DNA from: Candidatus Heimdallarchaeota archaeon
Lineage (GTDB): Archaea; Asgardarchaeota; Heimdallarchaeia; Heimdallarchaeales; Heimdallarchaeaceae
DNA: 33,726 nt
Direction of reading: 5' to 3'
Assembly: GCA_021399345.1 (NCBI GenBank)
Contig: JAAFKI010000069.1
Span: 1 to 33,726, forward strand
Shown here: piece after piece, positions 16,509 to 25,854 of the stretch
How the letters are laid out: the number at the start of each line of letters is the position of its first letter
Numbering within the stretch: position 1 is the first letter of the stretch
The notes under the pieces: model-generated
Seen by the model: the letters and a program-made list of their open reading frames with translations, nothing else
Database searches by the model: none
Told to the model about the DNA's origin: nothing
Position numbers and translations under genes: made by a program

Positions 16509-16516
16509 TATAAATA
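16509..16516 (+). promoter_or_regulatory. TATA box that decides the start of the next gene
   Basis: TATAAATA is centred 26-27 bp before the ATGATG at 16536/16539. That predicts a leaderless transcript and excludes the upstream in-frame GTG at 16503. Confidence 0.65.
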
Positions 16517-16535
16517 TTCAAATTTCTTTATTTTT

Positions 16536-17801
16536 ATGATGAATGTTCATAGAGCATATGATACTAGTACGGAAGCTCTTAGATTATTAAAATCATTATT
16601 TAATGGTGAAATAGATATAGCTGACTTTAGATTTGAGATTAATGAATATTCCCAAACTATGGCTAAGAATCTTTTTAGAGATAGCTTTCCTAGATTTAAT
16701 CAGAATTTAAGAGATAAACTTACTAATATTTTTCTAAGATATTGTTATAATGAAAAAAACGTGCAAATGAATGAATTCTGGAAGTTTACTAATTATAAAG
16801 ATTTTTGGATTGAAATGAAAAACTTTCATGATTACATTTATTCGAGAAGAATGAATTTAAGTGAGGTTGTTCAATTTTTTGAGACAAATCTAGTGACAAA
16901 TAAGAGGAAAGTAAAACTGGATTTTGTGGAAAGGAAAGTAATAGAAAAACTTGATAAAAACCCCAATATTCTCAATAAGGATTTAGCAAACGAGCTAAAT
17001 ATTTCAGAGAAAAAAATAAGCAATATAATTAATTCATTGAAATCAAGAGGTGTTTTTCTTGGTTGTTTTGCCGATTATTCTCCAATAGATGCTTATGAAT
17101 TCTTTGGTTTCACTGAAATTGAAAATTCGAGCAATGAGCTTAAATTCTTAGATAAAATAACTTTGTTTCCAGATTTCAAACTCTTCCATGGTTTATCTTC
17201 TCAAGAGATTAAACAGCCTTACATTTATCAAGTTATAAACAAAAAAATAGTTTGTAGCACAGAAATATTGAACCGTGGTCTTTCATTTCAGGATTGGATT
17301 TCTGTAAATAAATCTAAGAAAACTTCGAAAAACTTGAATCGAGAGAAAGATTTAGATGATTTTTATGTTCCTACATCAAGTAAAAACCACGTCCTGCAGC
17401 TCATGAAGAACTGTGAAACGGACTTTAGAAGACCAAATATTAAAAAGATAGCAGAAGAAAACAACGTTTCCATTAGAACATTATTTAGAATTAAATCTAA
17501 ACTTAAGGATAGAGGATTGATCCTACCTCAAATTATTGTGGAAAATGATGAATTGATGGCTCTAGTAATTATATCCCCGAGAGAACTTCTTGAGTTTTAC
17601 AACAAAGTACCGTTTATTAAATCATATGAAGTTCAAAACATGGAAACCAATAGTAAGTGGTTCTCTTTCATGTCTATTTTTGCTAGTGATTTTGCCTTCA
17701 TTAATTCAAAACTTAAGAATCACTCAGAGATTTTCCTAGTTGTAGGAAAAAAGGCAGTGAATTTAATATCACAATCCAATCAAAAGATTTATACAAATTA
17801 A
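16536..17801 (+). CDS. double helix-turn-helix protein, probable transcription regulator
   Basis: The product has about 421 residues and begins MMNVHRAYDTSTEALRLL. Two HTH segments are visible: ILNKDLANELNISEKKISNI (within about 131-176) and IKKIAEENNVSIRTLFRIKS (within about 285-330). Both are followed by a LKSRG/LKDRG wing like the Lrp/MarR winged helix. The 130-residue N-terminal region and the linker are unassigned. There is no membrane segment. The start is fixed by a TATA box at 16509-16516, giving a leaderless mRNA at 16536 or 16539. RPA begins 17 bp after the stop, so the two are probably cotranscribed, which links this regulator to ssDNA metabolism or makes it an RPA-operon regulator. 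Confidence 0.75.
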   Translation: MMNVHRAYDTSTEALRLLKSLFNGEIDIADFRFEINEYSQTMAKNLFRDSFPRFNQNLRDKLTNIFLRYCYNEKNVQMNEFWKFTNYKDFWIEMKNFHDYIYSRRMNLSEVVQFFETNLVTNKRKVKLDFVERKVIEKLDKNPNILNKDLANELNISEKKISNIINSLKSRGVFLGCFADYSPIDAYEFFGFTEIENSSNELKFLDKITLFPDFKLFHGLSSQEIKQPYIYQVINKKIVCSTEILNRGLSFQDWISVNKSKKTSKNLNREKDLDDFYVPTSSKNHVLQLMKNCETDFRRPNIKKIAEENNVSIRTLFRIKSKLKDRGLILPQIIVENDELMALVIISPRELLEFYNKVPFIKSYEVQNMETNSKWFSFMSIFASDFAFINSKLKNHSEIFLVVGKKAVNLISQSNQKIYTN

Positions 17802-17818
17802 ATAAGGGAGTTTCTTAC

Positions 17819-19939
17819 ATGTCAAGTCAACGCTCATTAAAGGAAATAGTTGATATAATTTCAACTGAAACAAGTATGGGAAAAGAAGAAATTCATCAAC
17901 TTATCAATGATAAGATGGAAGAACTAGGGGAGTTTGTGACACAGCTTGGGGCTGTTCATATTGTAGCAAGGGAAATGGGTGTTGACCTATCTTCAGAACC
18001 TCCAATTCAGGTACAAACCACTTTAAGTATCAATCAATTAGTTCTGGAATTAAAAAATGTCAATCTAATTGGTCGTATTTATAGAATTTACAACCAACAT
18101 AATTTTAAGAAAAAAGATGGCACCGATGGAGTTTTGCAATCGGTTCTCATTGAGGATAAAACAGGTAAAATTCGCGTTGTGTTTTGGGATCAGAAAGTAG
18201 TTGAGTTACAAGACACTAACTGCAAAATAGGCGATCCAATAAGAATTTTAAATGGCTATACAAAAGCCGGACGGGATGAATCTGTAGAGGTACACTTAGG
18301 AATAAGAAGCCAAATTCAAATTAGACCCTCAGGTATTGATGATTCTGAATTACCTGCATTTGAATCTGAATTTTCTAAAATTAAGAATATTAGAGGAAAT
18401 GAGATTGATCTTTCCTTAATTGGTAAGGTAACTCAAAAAGATGACATCCTTGAATTTGAAAGGTCTGATGGTTCAAAAGGTAATAAACAAGGTTTAGTCC
18501 TTGGTGATGAAACCGGAGAGATTTATGTTAATTTCTGGAATGAAAAAGCTGATGAAGTTCAAGATATCGGTTTAGGGGACATTATTGAAGTTGTGAGATT
18601 AGCTTCAAAAGTAGGATTAAAGGGACACCTAGAATTGCATTCAAGCAAATATACAAATATTGTTAAGAGGGACAATTTGGCTGACATAATTGTGAAAAAA
18701 GGCTTTATTGGCTCAGGAACAGATATTGCTGCTCAATTATTACCAATAAATCAGATTACTGAATTAAGTTCTCTTATATCAACAAAAGGCTTGATAATTA
18801 ATGTAAATCCCTTACATGAATTTTCCAGAGAAAATGGATCTAAAGGTAAAGTAAGAGACATCAAAATTTCTGACAGCACAGGGATTATTCGTGTTGTTTT
18901 ATGGGATGATAAGACTCAACTAGTAAATGAAAATGACATAAACAAAATCATTTCTGTAATTAATGGTTTTACAAGAAAAGGAAGATATTCAGATATTGAG
19001 ATTCATTGCGGAAATCAAACACGAGTAGATGTCGAGAGCATAGATTCCAATTCAATTAGCCAATATCTATTAGATTTTACAAGCATTAAAGATGTCACTG
19101 ACGAAATGAAGGAAGCACACATACAAGGTATTGTAAGTGATTTAAGTCCAATTCAAGATATAAAAACCAAAGAAGATGAAATCATTCAACTAAGAAACTT
19201 AAGAGTTGAAGATCAATCAGGTACCATTCGCATTACTTGTTGGCGTGAAAATATAACTAAGATTTCTGATTTAAATATTGGTGATAGTGTTGAAATTTAT
19301 AATGCAGATGTTAAAGAAGACGCTGGTTATGGAACTGAATTGTTAATCAGTAAAAATTCAATTGTAAAAAAAGCATTAAATAATCCTTCTAATACTCAAG
19401 ACTTTGTATCTAGCTTAGAGGTTTCATCACTTGAAATTGACCTGGAAAAAATTAAAGATATAGAGGATATTGAAGAAGGAGATGAAGTTTCTATTCAAGC
19501 AACTGTAGTGAAACTCATAGAGAAACAATTTGTTTATCCATTATGTCCTGAATGTAAAAAGAAAATGAAAAAGGAAAATGATACTTACAACTGTGCAGTG
19601 CATGGAGATACTGATAAACCATTAAATCGTATTCTTTTTACTTTCGTTGCTAATGATGGAACAGGAAATATCAATGTACTATGCGCTGGTAAATTGGCTG
19701 AAATTGTTTTAGAACTGTCTGCTGACACTGCAGCAAGAATGGTGGAGGAAAATGAATCAGAAAAAGCGCCTTATTCCTTTTTGAAAGCTAATAATTTTGT
19801 TAACTCAGAATTGATAATAAGTGGCAAAGTAAATCAAAATCTTTATCTTAAAAGCTTAGAACTAATTGCTAAATCAATAGAGAAGGTTAAATATGCAGAA
19901 ACAACCAAAAACATGGTAAAGCAGATTTATACTGAATAG
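17819..19939 (+). CDS. RPA large subunit-like ssDNA-binding protein with multiple OB folds and a zinc finger
   Basis: The 706-residue protein carries repeated OB folds, each with the sequence pattern 'V(R/K)xxxIxDxTGxIRVxxWD': about 75-160 (LIEDKTGKIRVVFWDQK), 190-275 (LGDETGEIYVNFWNEK), 300-400 (ISDSTGIIRVVLWDDK) and 420-510 (VEDQSGTIRITCWREN). A final C-terminal OB carries a zinc site (C576, C579, C592, H595). That arrangement matches archaeal and eukaryotic RPA1, which coats ssDNA in replication and repair. The N-terminal 70 residues form a helical domain seen in other archaeal RPAs. GGGAG lies before the ATG. It follows the double-HTH gene closely. Confidence 0.9.
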   Translation: MSSQRSLKEIVDIISTETSMGKEEIHQLINDKMEELGEFVTQLGAVHIVAREMGVDLSSEPPIQVQTTLSINQLVLELKNVNLIGRIYRIYNQHNFKKKDGTDGVLQSVLIEDKTGKIRVVFWDQKVVELQDTNCKIGDPIRILNGYTKAGRDESVEVHLGIRSQIQIRPSGIDDSELPAFESEFSKIKNIRGNEIDLSLIGKVTQKDDILEFERSDGSKGNKQGLVLGDETGEIYVNFWNEKADEVQDIGLGDIIEVVRLASKVGLKGHLELHSSKYTNIVKRDNLADIIVKKGFIGSGTDIAAQLLPINQITELSSLISTKGLIINVNPLHEFSRENGSKGKVRDIKISDSTGIIRVVLWDDKTQLVNENDINKIISVINGFTRKGRYSDIEIHCGNQTRVDVESIDSNSISQYLLDFTSIKDVTDEMKEAHIQGIVSDLSPIQDIKTKEDEIIQLRNLRVEDQSGTIRITCWRENITKISDLNIGDSVEIYNADVKEDAGYGTELLISKNSIVKKALNNPSNTQDFVSSLEVSSLEIDLEKIKDIEDIEEGDEVSIQATVVKLIEKQFVYPLCPECKKKMKKENDTYNCAVHGDTDKPLNRILFTFVANDGTGNINVLCAGKLAEIVLELSADTAARMVEENESEKAPYSFLKANNFVNSELIISGKVNQNLYLKSLELIAKSIEKVKYAETTKNMVKQIYTE

Positions 19940-19966
19940 AACCCCTTACCTTTTTTTGCATTTGGT

Positions 19967-19983
19967 CGAAAAGCTTATTAATA
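19967..19983 (+). promoter_or_regulatory. BRE/TATA promoter of the 36-residue micro-gene
   Basis: CGAAAAGC followed by TTATTAATA is one of the best BRE/TATA pairs in the window. It lies about 30 bp before the ATG at 20012, so the mRNA should be almost leaderless. Confidence 0.6.
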
Positions 19984-20011
19984 AACAAAATGCAACTTCA
20001 ACCGTGTTAGT

Positions 20012-20122
20012 ATGGATTTCACAATAATAAAAACCGTGATAATTATTGTAATTATAATTGCTGTCATTTTTGCACTGTTTTATCATGCATTTAGTGTAGG
20101 AAAAGAGGAAGAAACAACTTAA
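20012..20122 (+). CDS. 36-residue single-span membrane protein
   Basis: The product starts MDFTIIKTVIIIVIII, has one long apolar helix (about 5-25), then HAFSVGKEEETT as a polar acidic tail. A strong BRE/TATA is placed for a leaderless start, and the stop lies four bases from the stop of the convergent 962-residue gene; both features argue for a real gene. Small single-span proteins often act as subunits or regulators of larger membrane complexes. No partner can be named from the sequence. It is too short for similarity-based assignment. Confidence 0.65.
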   Translation: MDFTIIKTVIIIVIIIAVIFALFYHAFSVGKEEETT

Positions 20123-20126
20123 ATGC

Positions 20127-23015
20127 TTAAATTTCTAGAACCATTCCTTTTTTCTTCTTGTAGATTTTAGTTACAGCAGTGATTGCACCAAGAAGTACCC
20201 CTGAACTTGATACTAATGGTACTACTACGTTTGTTATAGACCTTGTATTTGATACCTTGGTCCCCACCAGATCAAGCATCAGTGCACTTCCCTTTGTAAT
20301 TTGCAAATTTGTTGCATAAACGTAAATATCATTTACCTTTAATTCATACAAACTAGTTACATCATCCTGAACATTTGATATAAGCTTCCACTCATATTTC
20401 GAAGTAGAATAACTTTCATTAAAATAATATAATATGGAAACATCGGAATAGCTTCTAACCTCAGAATTAATAATGAAGTGTATTGAGATTATATCATCGT
20501 TCTCTTCTGTCGTAGCTAATAAACTAGGACCAATTGTAGTTATTTTCAATTTGTGGTCATCTATACTAGAATCTGCTTGAATATGCCAATAGAGCGCACC
20601 TGAATCCACATGAACAGGAATTTGTAAGGTATTTGTTTCAACATAAACATCTAAAAGTGGCACCATATCATCATTAATGTGATATACCCACCTATCATGT
20701 GTAGATGGATAAGTAATATCATATGTAAGCGTAATATTTTCTGTAATTATTACATCTTCATAGCCTTTTTCAGCCGTTATAAGTAAATTTTCTAGCACGA
20801 TTTGAAATGTCTTTATTACAATTGGTGTATAAGCTTTGAAAATTGAACAATTAATGTTGACAATAAGGAGATCTTGAGGTAAAGAAATTACATGTGTATA
20901 AAGCCCATATTCGTCAGTAACTCCAGTGTGAGCTTCATATTCATTGATTTCAATTGTGATTGGTACTAGACCAACCGGTGAATTATCGGAAGTTACATTG
21001 AAGTGCAAAAGAAAATCTGATGAAATCTCTGCATTTTCATACTCGAAATCTATATTTATTTCACTGTCATAAATCAAAACATTAACGGATTTTCGGATTG
21101 TTGCATGAGAAGAGGACTCAGCATGAATCTCCAATGTATAGTTATTTTCTGTCAGATAGAAAGAAGAAATTCTAAAAACATATTGACCTTCTATTATGAA
21201 ACTAGGAATAACTTCATTATCCAAAATTCCATTAATGGTAGCATTTTCAATTTCCACTAAATGATTAAGGCTGAGATAAGACACACTTATTTCTTTCAAC
21301 GCATATTTTGGAATATTAATTTCTTGTTCAACTATTAATTCCGAAGCTTCTCTCATTAGAGTTACAGTGGCATTTTCATACCCTATTAGATTGTTTTCGA
21401 TTACAAGGAACGTTATCTCAACACTTCCACATGTGATCCCTGGTGGAAAGGTAAATTCTAATTCATCATTTACTAACTCACCTATTGCACTTCCATTTTC
21501 AGCACCAACCCAGAAAAGCTCAATTAAGTTATTTTGAAGTGTTTCTCTAAAGATAAATGTGGCATTTAGAGTTTCGAAAATAGTTAAATTTTCAATACTT
21601 GTAGACTCTATTTGGTTCGGTAGAATAAACTGAAAATTAATATCATAGATTCCAGCTTTTCTTGCTAAAGAAAGATTCCAATATCCTCCCCCTATATCGA
21701 CATCACTCAAAATATCTGCACCCTGTAGACTTCCTGTCAGCAACCAATTATTGGGATACGAAAAATTGACTGGGTTTACAAGTAGTGAAAGATTACTAAT
21801 TGAAATAGAAAGTATAATAGATATTTCATTTTGCAAAGAGATTTGTTTTTCATACTGTATGGATACTACACCTGACGCTCTTACTGTGAAATTAGCACTT
21901 ATTTTATAATTTGAATTGTGATACCAACCTAAATTATATTCATAGGGTGCTATCCCCTCAAATAAGATATCTGCATTAAAATTCCCTTCCCCCATGTTTG
22001 CTGAACTTATCTGTATGTCATTTAATCTTAGATCAATATCTGAAGGTGTTAATGAGGTTTCGAGTTTTAGATCATCAAATAGAACTGTACAATCCGAAAC
22101 CTCAGGAGATATCACATAAATTCCAAATGATTTTAGCATTGTGGGTATCAAAGGATTCTCTTCAGAAAAAAGATCACTCATATAAAGCGTATAATCGTTC
22201 CATTGATTGTCCCAGCTACTGTTCTGTAATAACCTATATACTATGAATGGCGATGTTGTATTATCTCCAATTGATGGTGGTTCCACATTTGTGTAGTGCC
22301 AATGAATCACCATAATACGACAAGTATCAAAAACAAAATCAAAAATTAAAGATGAATTTAACACATACTGTAAGCTTGAGTTTGATGCTAGAAGATAATT
22401 ATAAGATATTTTTGTATTAGTATTGTATAAGTTTATGTCTTTTTGATTAAGTGCATACATTATGGATTCAGAATTGTAAGAATAGAATTTCCATACATAC
22501 TCCCCATCCCAGCTTCCGGAATAATGCAATCTTTCAACTTCTACTCCAGCTTTAATAGCACCTTCTGAATAGAATTCTTGACTATCCTCCGCCCCTGGAT
22601 TATTGATGTATTGAGCTTGTAGATCAGTAATATTTCCTTCTAGTGAATATTGTCCATTGCTAGGTAAGAAAATACTTGAGTTTTCATCTTCAAAATTTCC
22701 TTCTAAGGATTCCCCTACATAATTTCCCGTCAAACTTATATTTGGACTGAAACCATTTAACGCATCCTCTATTGAATTTTCCTCATTGCTTGCCGATATT
22801 TCCTCATCTAGCACAGCTTGACTATTTCTTAGAAACCCAGAACTATCAGTGATTTCAATTCCTTTCTTTCCCTCTTCTTCATTTAGATCTTCTATGATTT
22901 CATTGCCATTAATATCAACAATAGACGTGGAATCATTACTATCAACTAAAGGAGATTTAAGAAATATTAGCATATAGAGTAAAAATATTACTGGAATTAT
23001 TTTTTTGAGTCTCAT
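20127..23015 (-). CDS. large secreted surface protein with C-terminal membrane anchor
   Basis: The 962-residue protein has an N-terminal signal (MRLKKIIPVIFLLYMLIFL), an acidic stretch at about 25-90, then a long strand-rich ectodomain with many NxS/NxT sequons. A C-terminal helix (about 930-949) is followed by the basic tail KIYKKKKG. An early segment (about 130-325, with YSGSWDGEYVWKFYS and FDDLKLET) looks like a carbohydrate-binding-type beta sandwich. Later parts resemble Ig-like/CARDB repeats, for example VPITIEINEYEAHTGVTDEY and GLYTHVISLP. It is probably an exposed adhesin or S-layer-associated protein. AAAATATAG near 23036-23044 would give a leaderless start. No catalytic motif is seen. 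Confidence 0.75.
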   Translation of the reverse strand: MRLKKIIPVIFLLYMLIFLKSPLVDSNDSTSIVDINGNEIIEDLNEEEGKKGIEITDSSGFLRNSQAVLDEEISASNEENSIEDALNGFSPNISLTGNYVGESLEGNFEDENSSIFLPSNGQYSLEGNITDLQAQYINNPGAEDSQEFYSEGAIKAGVEVERLHYSGSWDGEYVWKFYSYNSESIMYALNQKDINLYNTNTKISYNYLLASNSSLQYVLNSSLIFDFVFDTCRIMVIHWHYTNVEPPSIGDNTTSPFIVYRLLQNSSWDNQWNDYTLYMSDLFSEENPLIPTMLKSFGIYVISPEVSDCTVLFDDLKLETSLTPSDIDLRLNDIQISSANMGEGNFNADILFEGIAPYEYNLGWYHNSNYKISANFTVRASGVVSIQYEKQISLQNEISIILSISISNLSLLVNPVNFSYPNNWLLTGSLQGADILSDVDIGGGYWNLSLARKAGIYDINFQFILPNQIESTSIENLTIFETLNATFIFRETLQNNLIELFWVGAENGSAIGELVNDELEFTFPPGITCGSVEITFLVIENNLIGYENATVTLMREASELIVEQEINIPKYALKEISVSYLSLNHLVEIENATINGILDNEVIPSFIIEGQYVFRISSFYLTENNYTLEIHAESSSHATIRKSVNVLIYDSEINIDFEYENAEISSDFLLHFNVTSDNSPVGLVPITIEINEYEAHTGVTDEYGLYTHVISLPQDLLIVNINCSIFKAYTPIVIKTFQIVLENLLITAEKGYEDVIITENITLTYDITYPSTHDRWVYHINDDMVPLLDVYVETNTLQIPVHVDSGALYWHIQADSSIDDHKLKITTIGPSLLATTEENDDIISIHFIINSEVRSYSDVSILYYFNESYSTSKYEWKLISNVQDDVTSLYELKVNDIYVYATNLQITKGSALMLDLVGTKVSNTRSITNVVVPLVSSSGVLLGAITAVTKIYKKKKGMVLEI

Positions 23016-23352
23016 TCTAATCTTATATACTAACTATATTTTAAAAACAGCACAATTTTCAATGGGTTTGAGTAACCTAAAACATACTCTTTTTGTATTT
23101 GGAGATTTCATTCTCACTTCTTGTCTATTTTTTTATATCTTATATTAGTTTCATTTGGGTAAAAAGGTGTTTAAGCACACAAGAATGCTTTTTTCCTGAG
23201 GACTGAATACTTTCAACCCTCTGCCCCTTCTTTCTTTTGAAGTCAGACAAAAACACCAAACATAGCATTGAATTGTACATAAAATAGTTCATAGCTTCAT
23301 TTCAATCTTAACAATTTTGAATAGTTTCGGAAAGGTTATTTTTCTGAGTAAA
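23016..23352. promoter_or_regulatory. divergent promoter region between the surface protein and TFB genes
   Basis: This gap of about 340 bp separates divergent genes. The minus-strand TATA candidate is at 23036-23044, and a plus-strand CATAAAATAG near 23278 could serve TFB. A 28-codon plus-strand frame at 23064-23150 is hydrophobic but overlaps the promoter area, has no ribosome binding site, and is not called. No other feature was seen. Confidence 0.45.
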
Positions 23353-24384
23353 ATGGAAAGCTGCTTGTGTGATGAATGCGGTTCTAGGATTATTCAAGAA
23401 AATGGCCTCAACGTGTGCCAAAAATGTGGTCTTGTACATGATTCCGTTCTTGAATCATCTTCCTTTCAACTGGGTACAGTGTCTCGGGATGGAACCCGAA
23501 GAAATCAACAGTATACATCAATTAATAATAATCTAGCCGTTGTAAGTTCTTTGGGTTCTTCGATTGGTTCAGTTGAGGAGTACATGTTTAGAGATGCTAA
23601 TGGATCTCTATTAGACGAAACAAATCAGTATAAATTTCGAAAGTTCAAAAATTATTATCATATTCCAGGAGCTATAAAAGGGAAGGAAACGGATTTTAGA
23701 ACGATTAAAATTTTAAATGAGGTGTTTTCACGACTTCAAGTTCCTACTAAGATAAGAGATCGAACACTCTTTCTTTATCATAAATATAAGTCTGAACATA
23801 AGAAGAAAATAACAAACCATGTTCTTTTATCTGCAATGACTTTACTTCTAAGTGTTCGTGAATGTGGGCATATTTGTCCTCTCACCTTAAAAGAGATTGT
23901 TGGAACTTATAGAGAACTAGGGCATAGAGTTCTTGGTAAAAATTTACTAAGTCTCATGCAAGATTTGAATATTAAGCCCTCTGTAAGTGGAATTAGGAGA
24001 AGTGAAGACTATGTTTTTAGAATTTGTTCTTTAATTTGTCGTTCTGAAGCAATAAAGGAAAGAATTGAGAAAAAATATTCAATAGATGTTTATGTTTATG
24101 AAAAAATACTTCAACTTCTTTGCTTAAAAATACTTGAAAGAATCCCTTATCCTGATCGTGGAGGAAGAAGACCTTATCCTCTTTCTGCTGCCTCAGCTTA
24201 TGTGGCTGATAAACTCCTATCACGAAAGATAAAACATTCTTCTGCTTTAACCCAGAAGTTGGTTGCACAATCTGCGAATGTTGCTGAATTCACAATTCGG
24301 GATCATGCGGAGTTCATGTTTTCCTATGATTATGAGGATATAATCACAGAGATTAGTGAAAGATTATCCTCTAGTTTCGAATAA
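23353..24384 (+). CDS. tfb: transcription initiation factor TFB (TFIIB homologue)
   Basis: The product has 343 residues from ATG 23353; an in-frame TTG at 23317 would add 12 residues before the zinc ribbon. The N-terminal zinc ribbon has C6/C9 and C22/C25 (CDECG, CQKCG). Next come a linker with the B-reader-like VSRDGTRRNQQYTS, then two cyclin repeats, including the second-repeat RRPYPLSAASAYVADKLL and SANVAEFTIRDH. TFB binds TBP-TATA and the BRE and recruits RNA polymerase. The cyclin repeats are fairly divergent (long basic YHKYKSEHKKKIT, an atypical second repeat), so this may be one of several TFB paralogues. Confidence 0.92.
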   Translation: MESCLCDECGSRIIQENGLNVCQKCGLVHDSVLESSSFQLGTVSRDGTRRNQQYTSINNNLAVVSSLGSSIGSVEEYMFRDANGSLLDETNQYKFRKFKNYYHIPGAIKGKETDFRTIKILNEVFSRLQVPTKIRDRTLFLYHKYKSEHKKKITNHVLLSAMTLLLSVRECGHICPLTLKEIVGTYRELGHRVLGKNLLSLMQDLNIKPSVSGIRRSEDYVFRICSLICRSEAIKERIEKKYSIDVYVYEKILQLLCLKILERIPYPDRGGRRPYPLSAASAYVADKLLSRKIKHSSALTQKLVAQSANVAEFTIRDHAEFMFSYDYEDIITEISERLSSSFE

Positions 24385-24431
24385 TTTCAAGAAATATCTA
24401 CAGAAATAACTAGGATATTGAAGTCTTCTTT

Positions 24432-25049
24432 CTAAATAGGGATAAGATTTAGTATGAAAAATCTGACCCCTACTACTATTGCTGAATGCAACAAAATCAC
24501 AGGAACAAGCCTGAGCTTTATTCCTTCTTCATTACCCATTTTAAGTAGATAGTAATTGTTTAGTAAATTTATGATAAGGAATGATACAGATAATATTGAC
24601 CAAATAGAAAAAGAACTAGTAAATTCCCCTGTGCTAATAAAACTATATAGATTTGAGAATATAGGAGAAAAACCCGCAATCATTGCAATAGTAAACATAG
24701 TTACATAACGTATAATTTTTAGTCTTCTTCTATGAATTTTCAAAGATGATTCCTTTTCTTTAAGAACCTCTTCACGCATTCTAATTAATTTAGATGTAGT
24801 TTTCACTCGTTCAAGAATTTCCGTTTCATCTGCGTAGTCAACAGAGGAAAAGAGATTTTTTAAAGCAGGATAACTGAAATCAATGGAAGAAATTATTTCT
24901 AGTAAATTTTCTCCTAATTGCAATCTAGTAAGAATTTCTTTTGGTACATTTTCTGATAGAAAAAAAGATCTTTCTAGATTTTCACCATTTTCAAGTTTTA
25001 AAGCAATATTGTTGAGAAAGTTAAAGTCTGTGCAATTTAATCTTATCAT
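24432..25049 (-). CDS. type II/IV secretion platform protein, second half (TadC/GspF-like)
   Basis: The roughly 205-residue protein has a helical cytoplasmic N-terminal part (LNCTDFNFLNNIALKLENGENL to LKEKESSLKIHRRRLKII), then three membrane segments in the C-terminal half. The pattern of a GspF-type cytoplasmic helical domain followed by helices is shared with TadC/FlaJ. ATG 25049 lies one base after the upstream stop, with GGTGAT at ribosome-binding distance; an in-frame TTG at 25061 is less likely. It is tightly coupled to the 267-residue partner and the ATPase upstream. Together the two short proteins probably form a split FlaJ/GspF platform. Confidence 0.7.
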   Translation of the reverse strand: MIRLNCTDFNFLNNIALKLENGENLERSFFLSENVPKEILTRLQLGENLLEIISSIDFSYPALKNLFSSVDYADETEILERVKTTSKLIRMREEVLKEKESSLKIHRRRLKIIRYVTMFTIAMIAGFSPIFSNLYSFISTGEFTSSFSIWSILSVSFLIINLLNNYYLLKMGNEEGIKLRLVPVILLHSAIVVGVRFFILNLIPI

Positions 25050-25050
25050 A

Positions 25051-25854
25051 TCAATCACCAATATTCTTATTGTTCATGAAACGAAGAATTAGGGTTCCAA
25101 AGACTGCATAGAGAAGAGGAAAAATGAATATTGTAGGAGAGTTTGATGGTAACAAGAATGATAGAACCATACTTAGCACTAGTGGTAATAGACAAGAAAC
25201 CGCGATAAAAATTACTATATTATCTTCTATTAATTTGATTCCTTTTCTTACATATAATATAAATTCTGGATCAGATTCAATGAAAGCATTTTCGTTCTTT
25301 ATGTTTTGGAATGATGTTTCATACTGTTTATTCAAGAAAATTTTTCCACCATTATTAATTATCTCATCTTCATTTTCCCCTAGATTCAAATTGTAAAGCA
25401 TATCTTGAAAATATTTAGTATAATATTTGTCTTTGATTCCCTTAGTTAGTAGAAGCTCAACAGAGTGTGGAAAGGATTGAGTTGCAACCATATTGATTGA
25501 CAACGAATTAATTATTAGAAAAGCTGTTTCCTCAAATTTTTGATGACGGTTTAGTATTTTAGTGCGAATATAATCACTTAACACAAAAAGAAATGATATA
25601 CTCGCTATTGAGCTGATAAGTAAAGCAATTGGAACATTAATTAGAGTAACATAGTGGAAAAGCACAAACGAAATTACAAAAAACAATAAAGATGAATTTC
25701 CAATTAACCTTATGTTCCTATAATCCTTCTCAGAAATAAAGAATTTGGAATGTTTCTCAACTTTTCCTAGAGCCAATCTATATAATATTGCCTTTGGAAA
25801 AATGCTGAACTGAGTAACTTTGGAACTGGATTTACCATAATTTATTGTTTTCAT
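25051..25854 (-). CDS. type II/IV secretion platform protein, first half (TadB/GspF-like)
   Basis: The 267-residue protein has two membrane segments near 54-92, a cytoplasmic helical domain between about 100 and 205 (ILNRHQKFEETAFLIINSLS, then FPHSVELLLTKG and LGENEDEIINNGG), and two more membrane segments near 212-260. This TM-helical-TM layout is that of TadB/GspF assembly platform proteins, which anchor the ATPase and pilus. The ATG overlaps the stop of the ATPase gene by four bases. No pilin or prepilin peptidase gene is adjacent. Confidence 0.75.
   Translation of the reverse strand: MKTINYGKSSSKVTQFSIFPKAILYRLALGKVEKHSKFFISEKDYRNIRLIGNSSLLFFVISFVLFHYVTLINVPIALLISSIASISFLFVLSDYIRTKILNRHQKFEETAFLIINSLSINMVATQSFPHSVELLLTKGIKDKYYTKYFQDMLYNLNLGENEDEIINNGGKIFLNKQYETSFQNIKNENAFIESDPEFILYVRKGIKLIEDNIVIFIAVSCLLPLVLSMVLSFLLPSNSPTIFIFPLLYAVFGTLILRFMNNKNIGD

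Noticed and set aside
23064..23150. 28-codon hydrophobic plus-strand frame
   Set aside because: It lies in a divergent promoter region, has no ribosome binding site and is easily produced by T-rich sequence.
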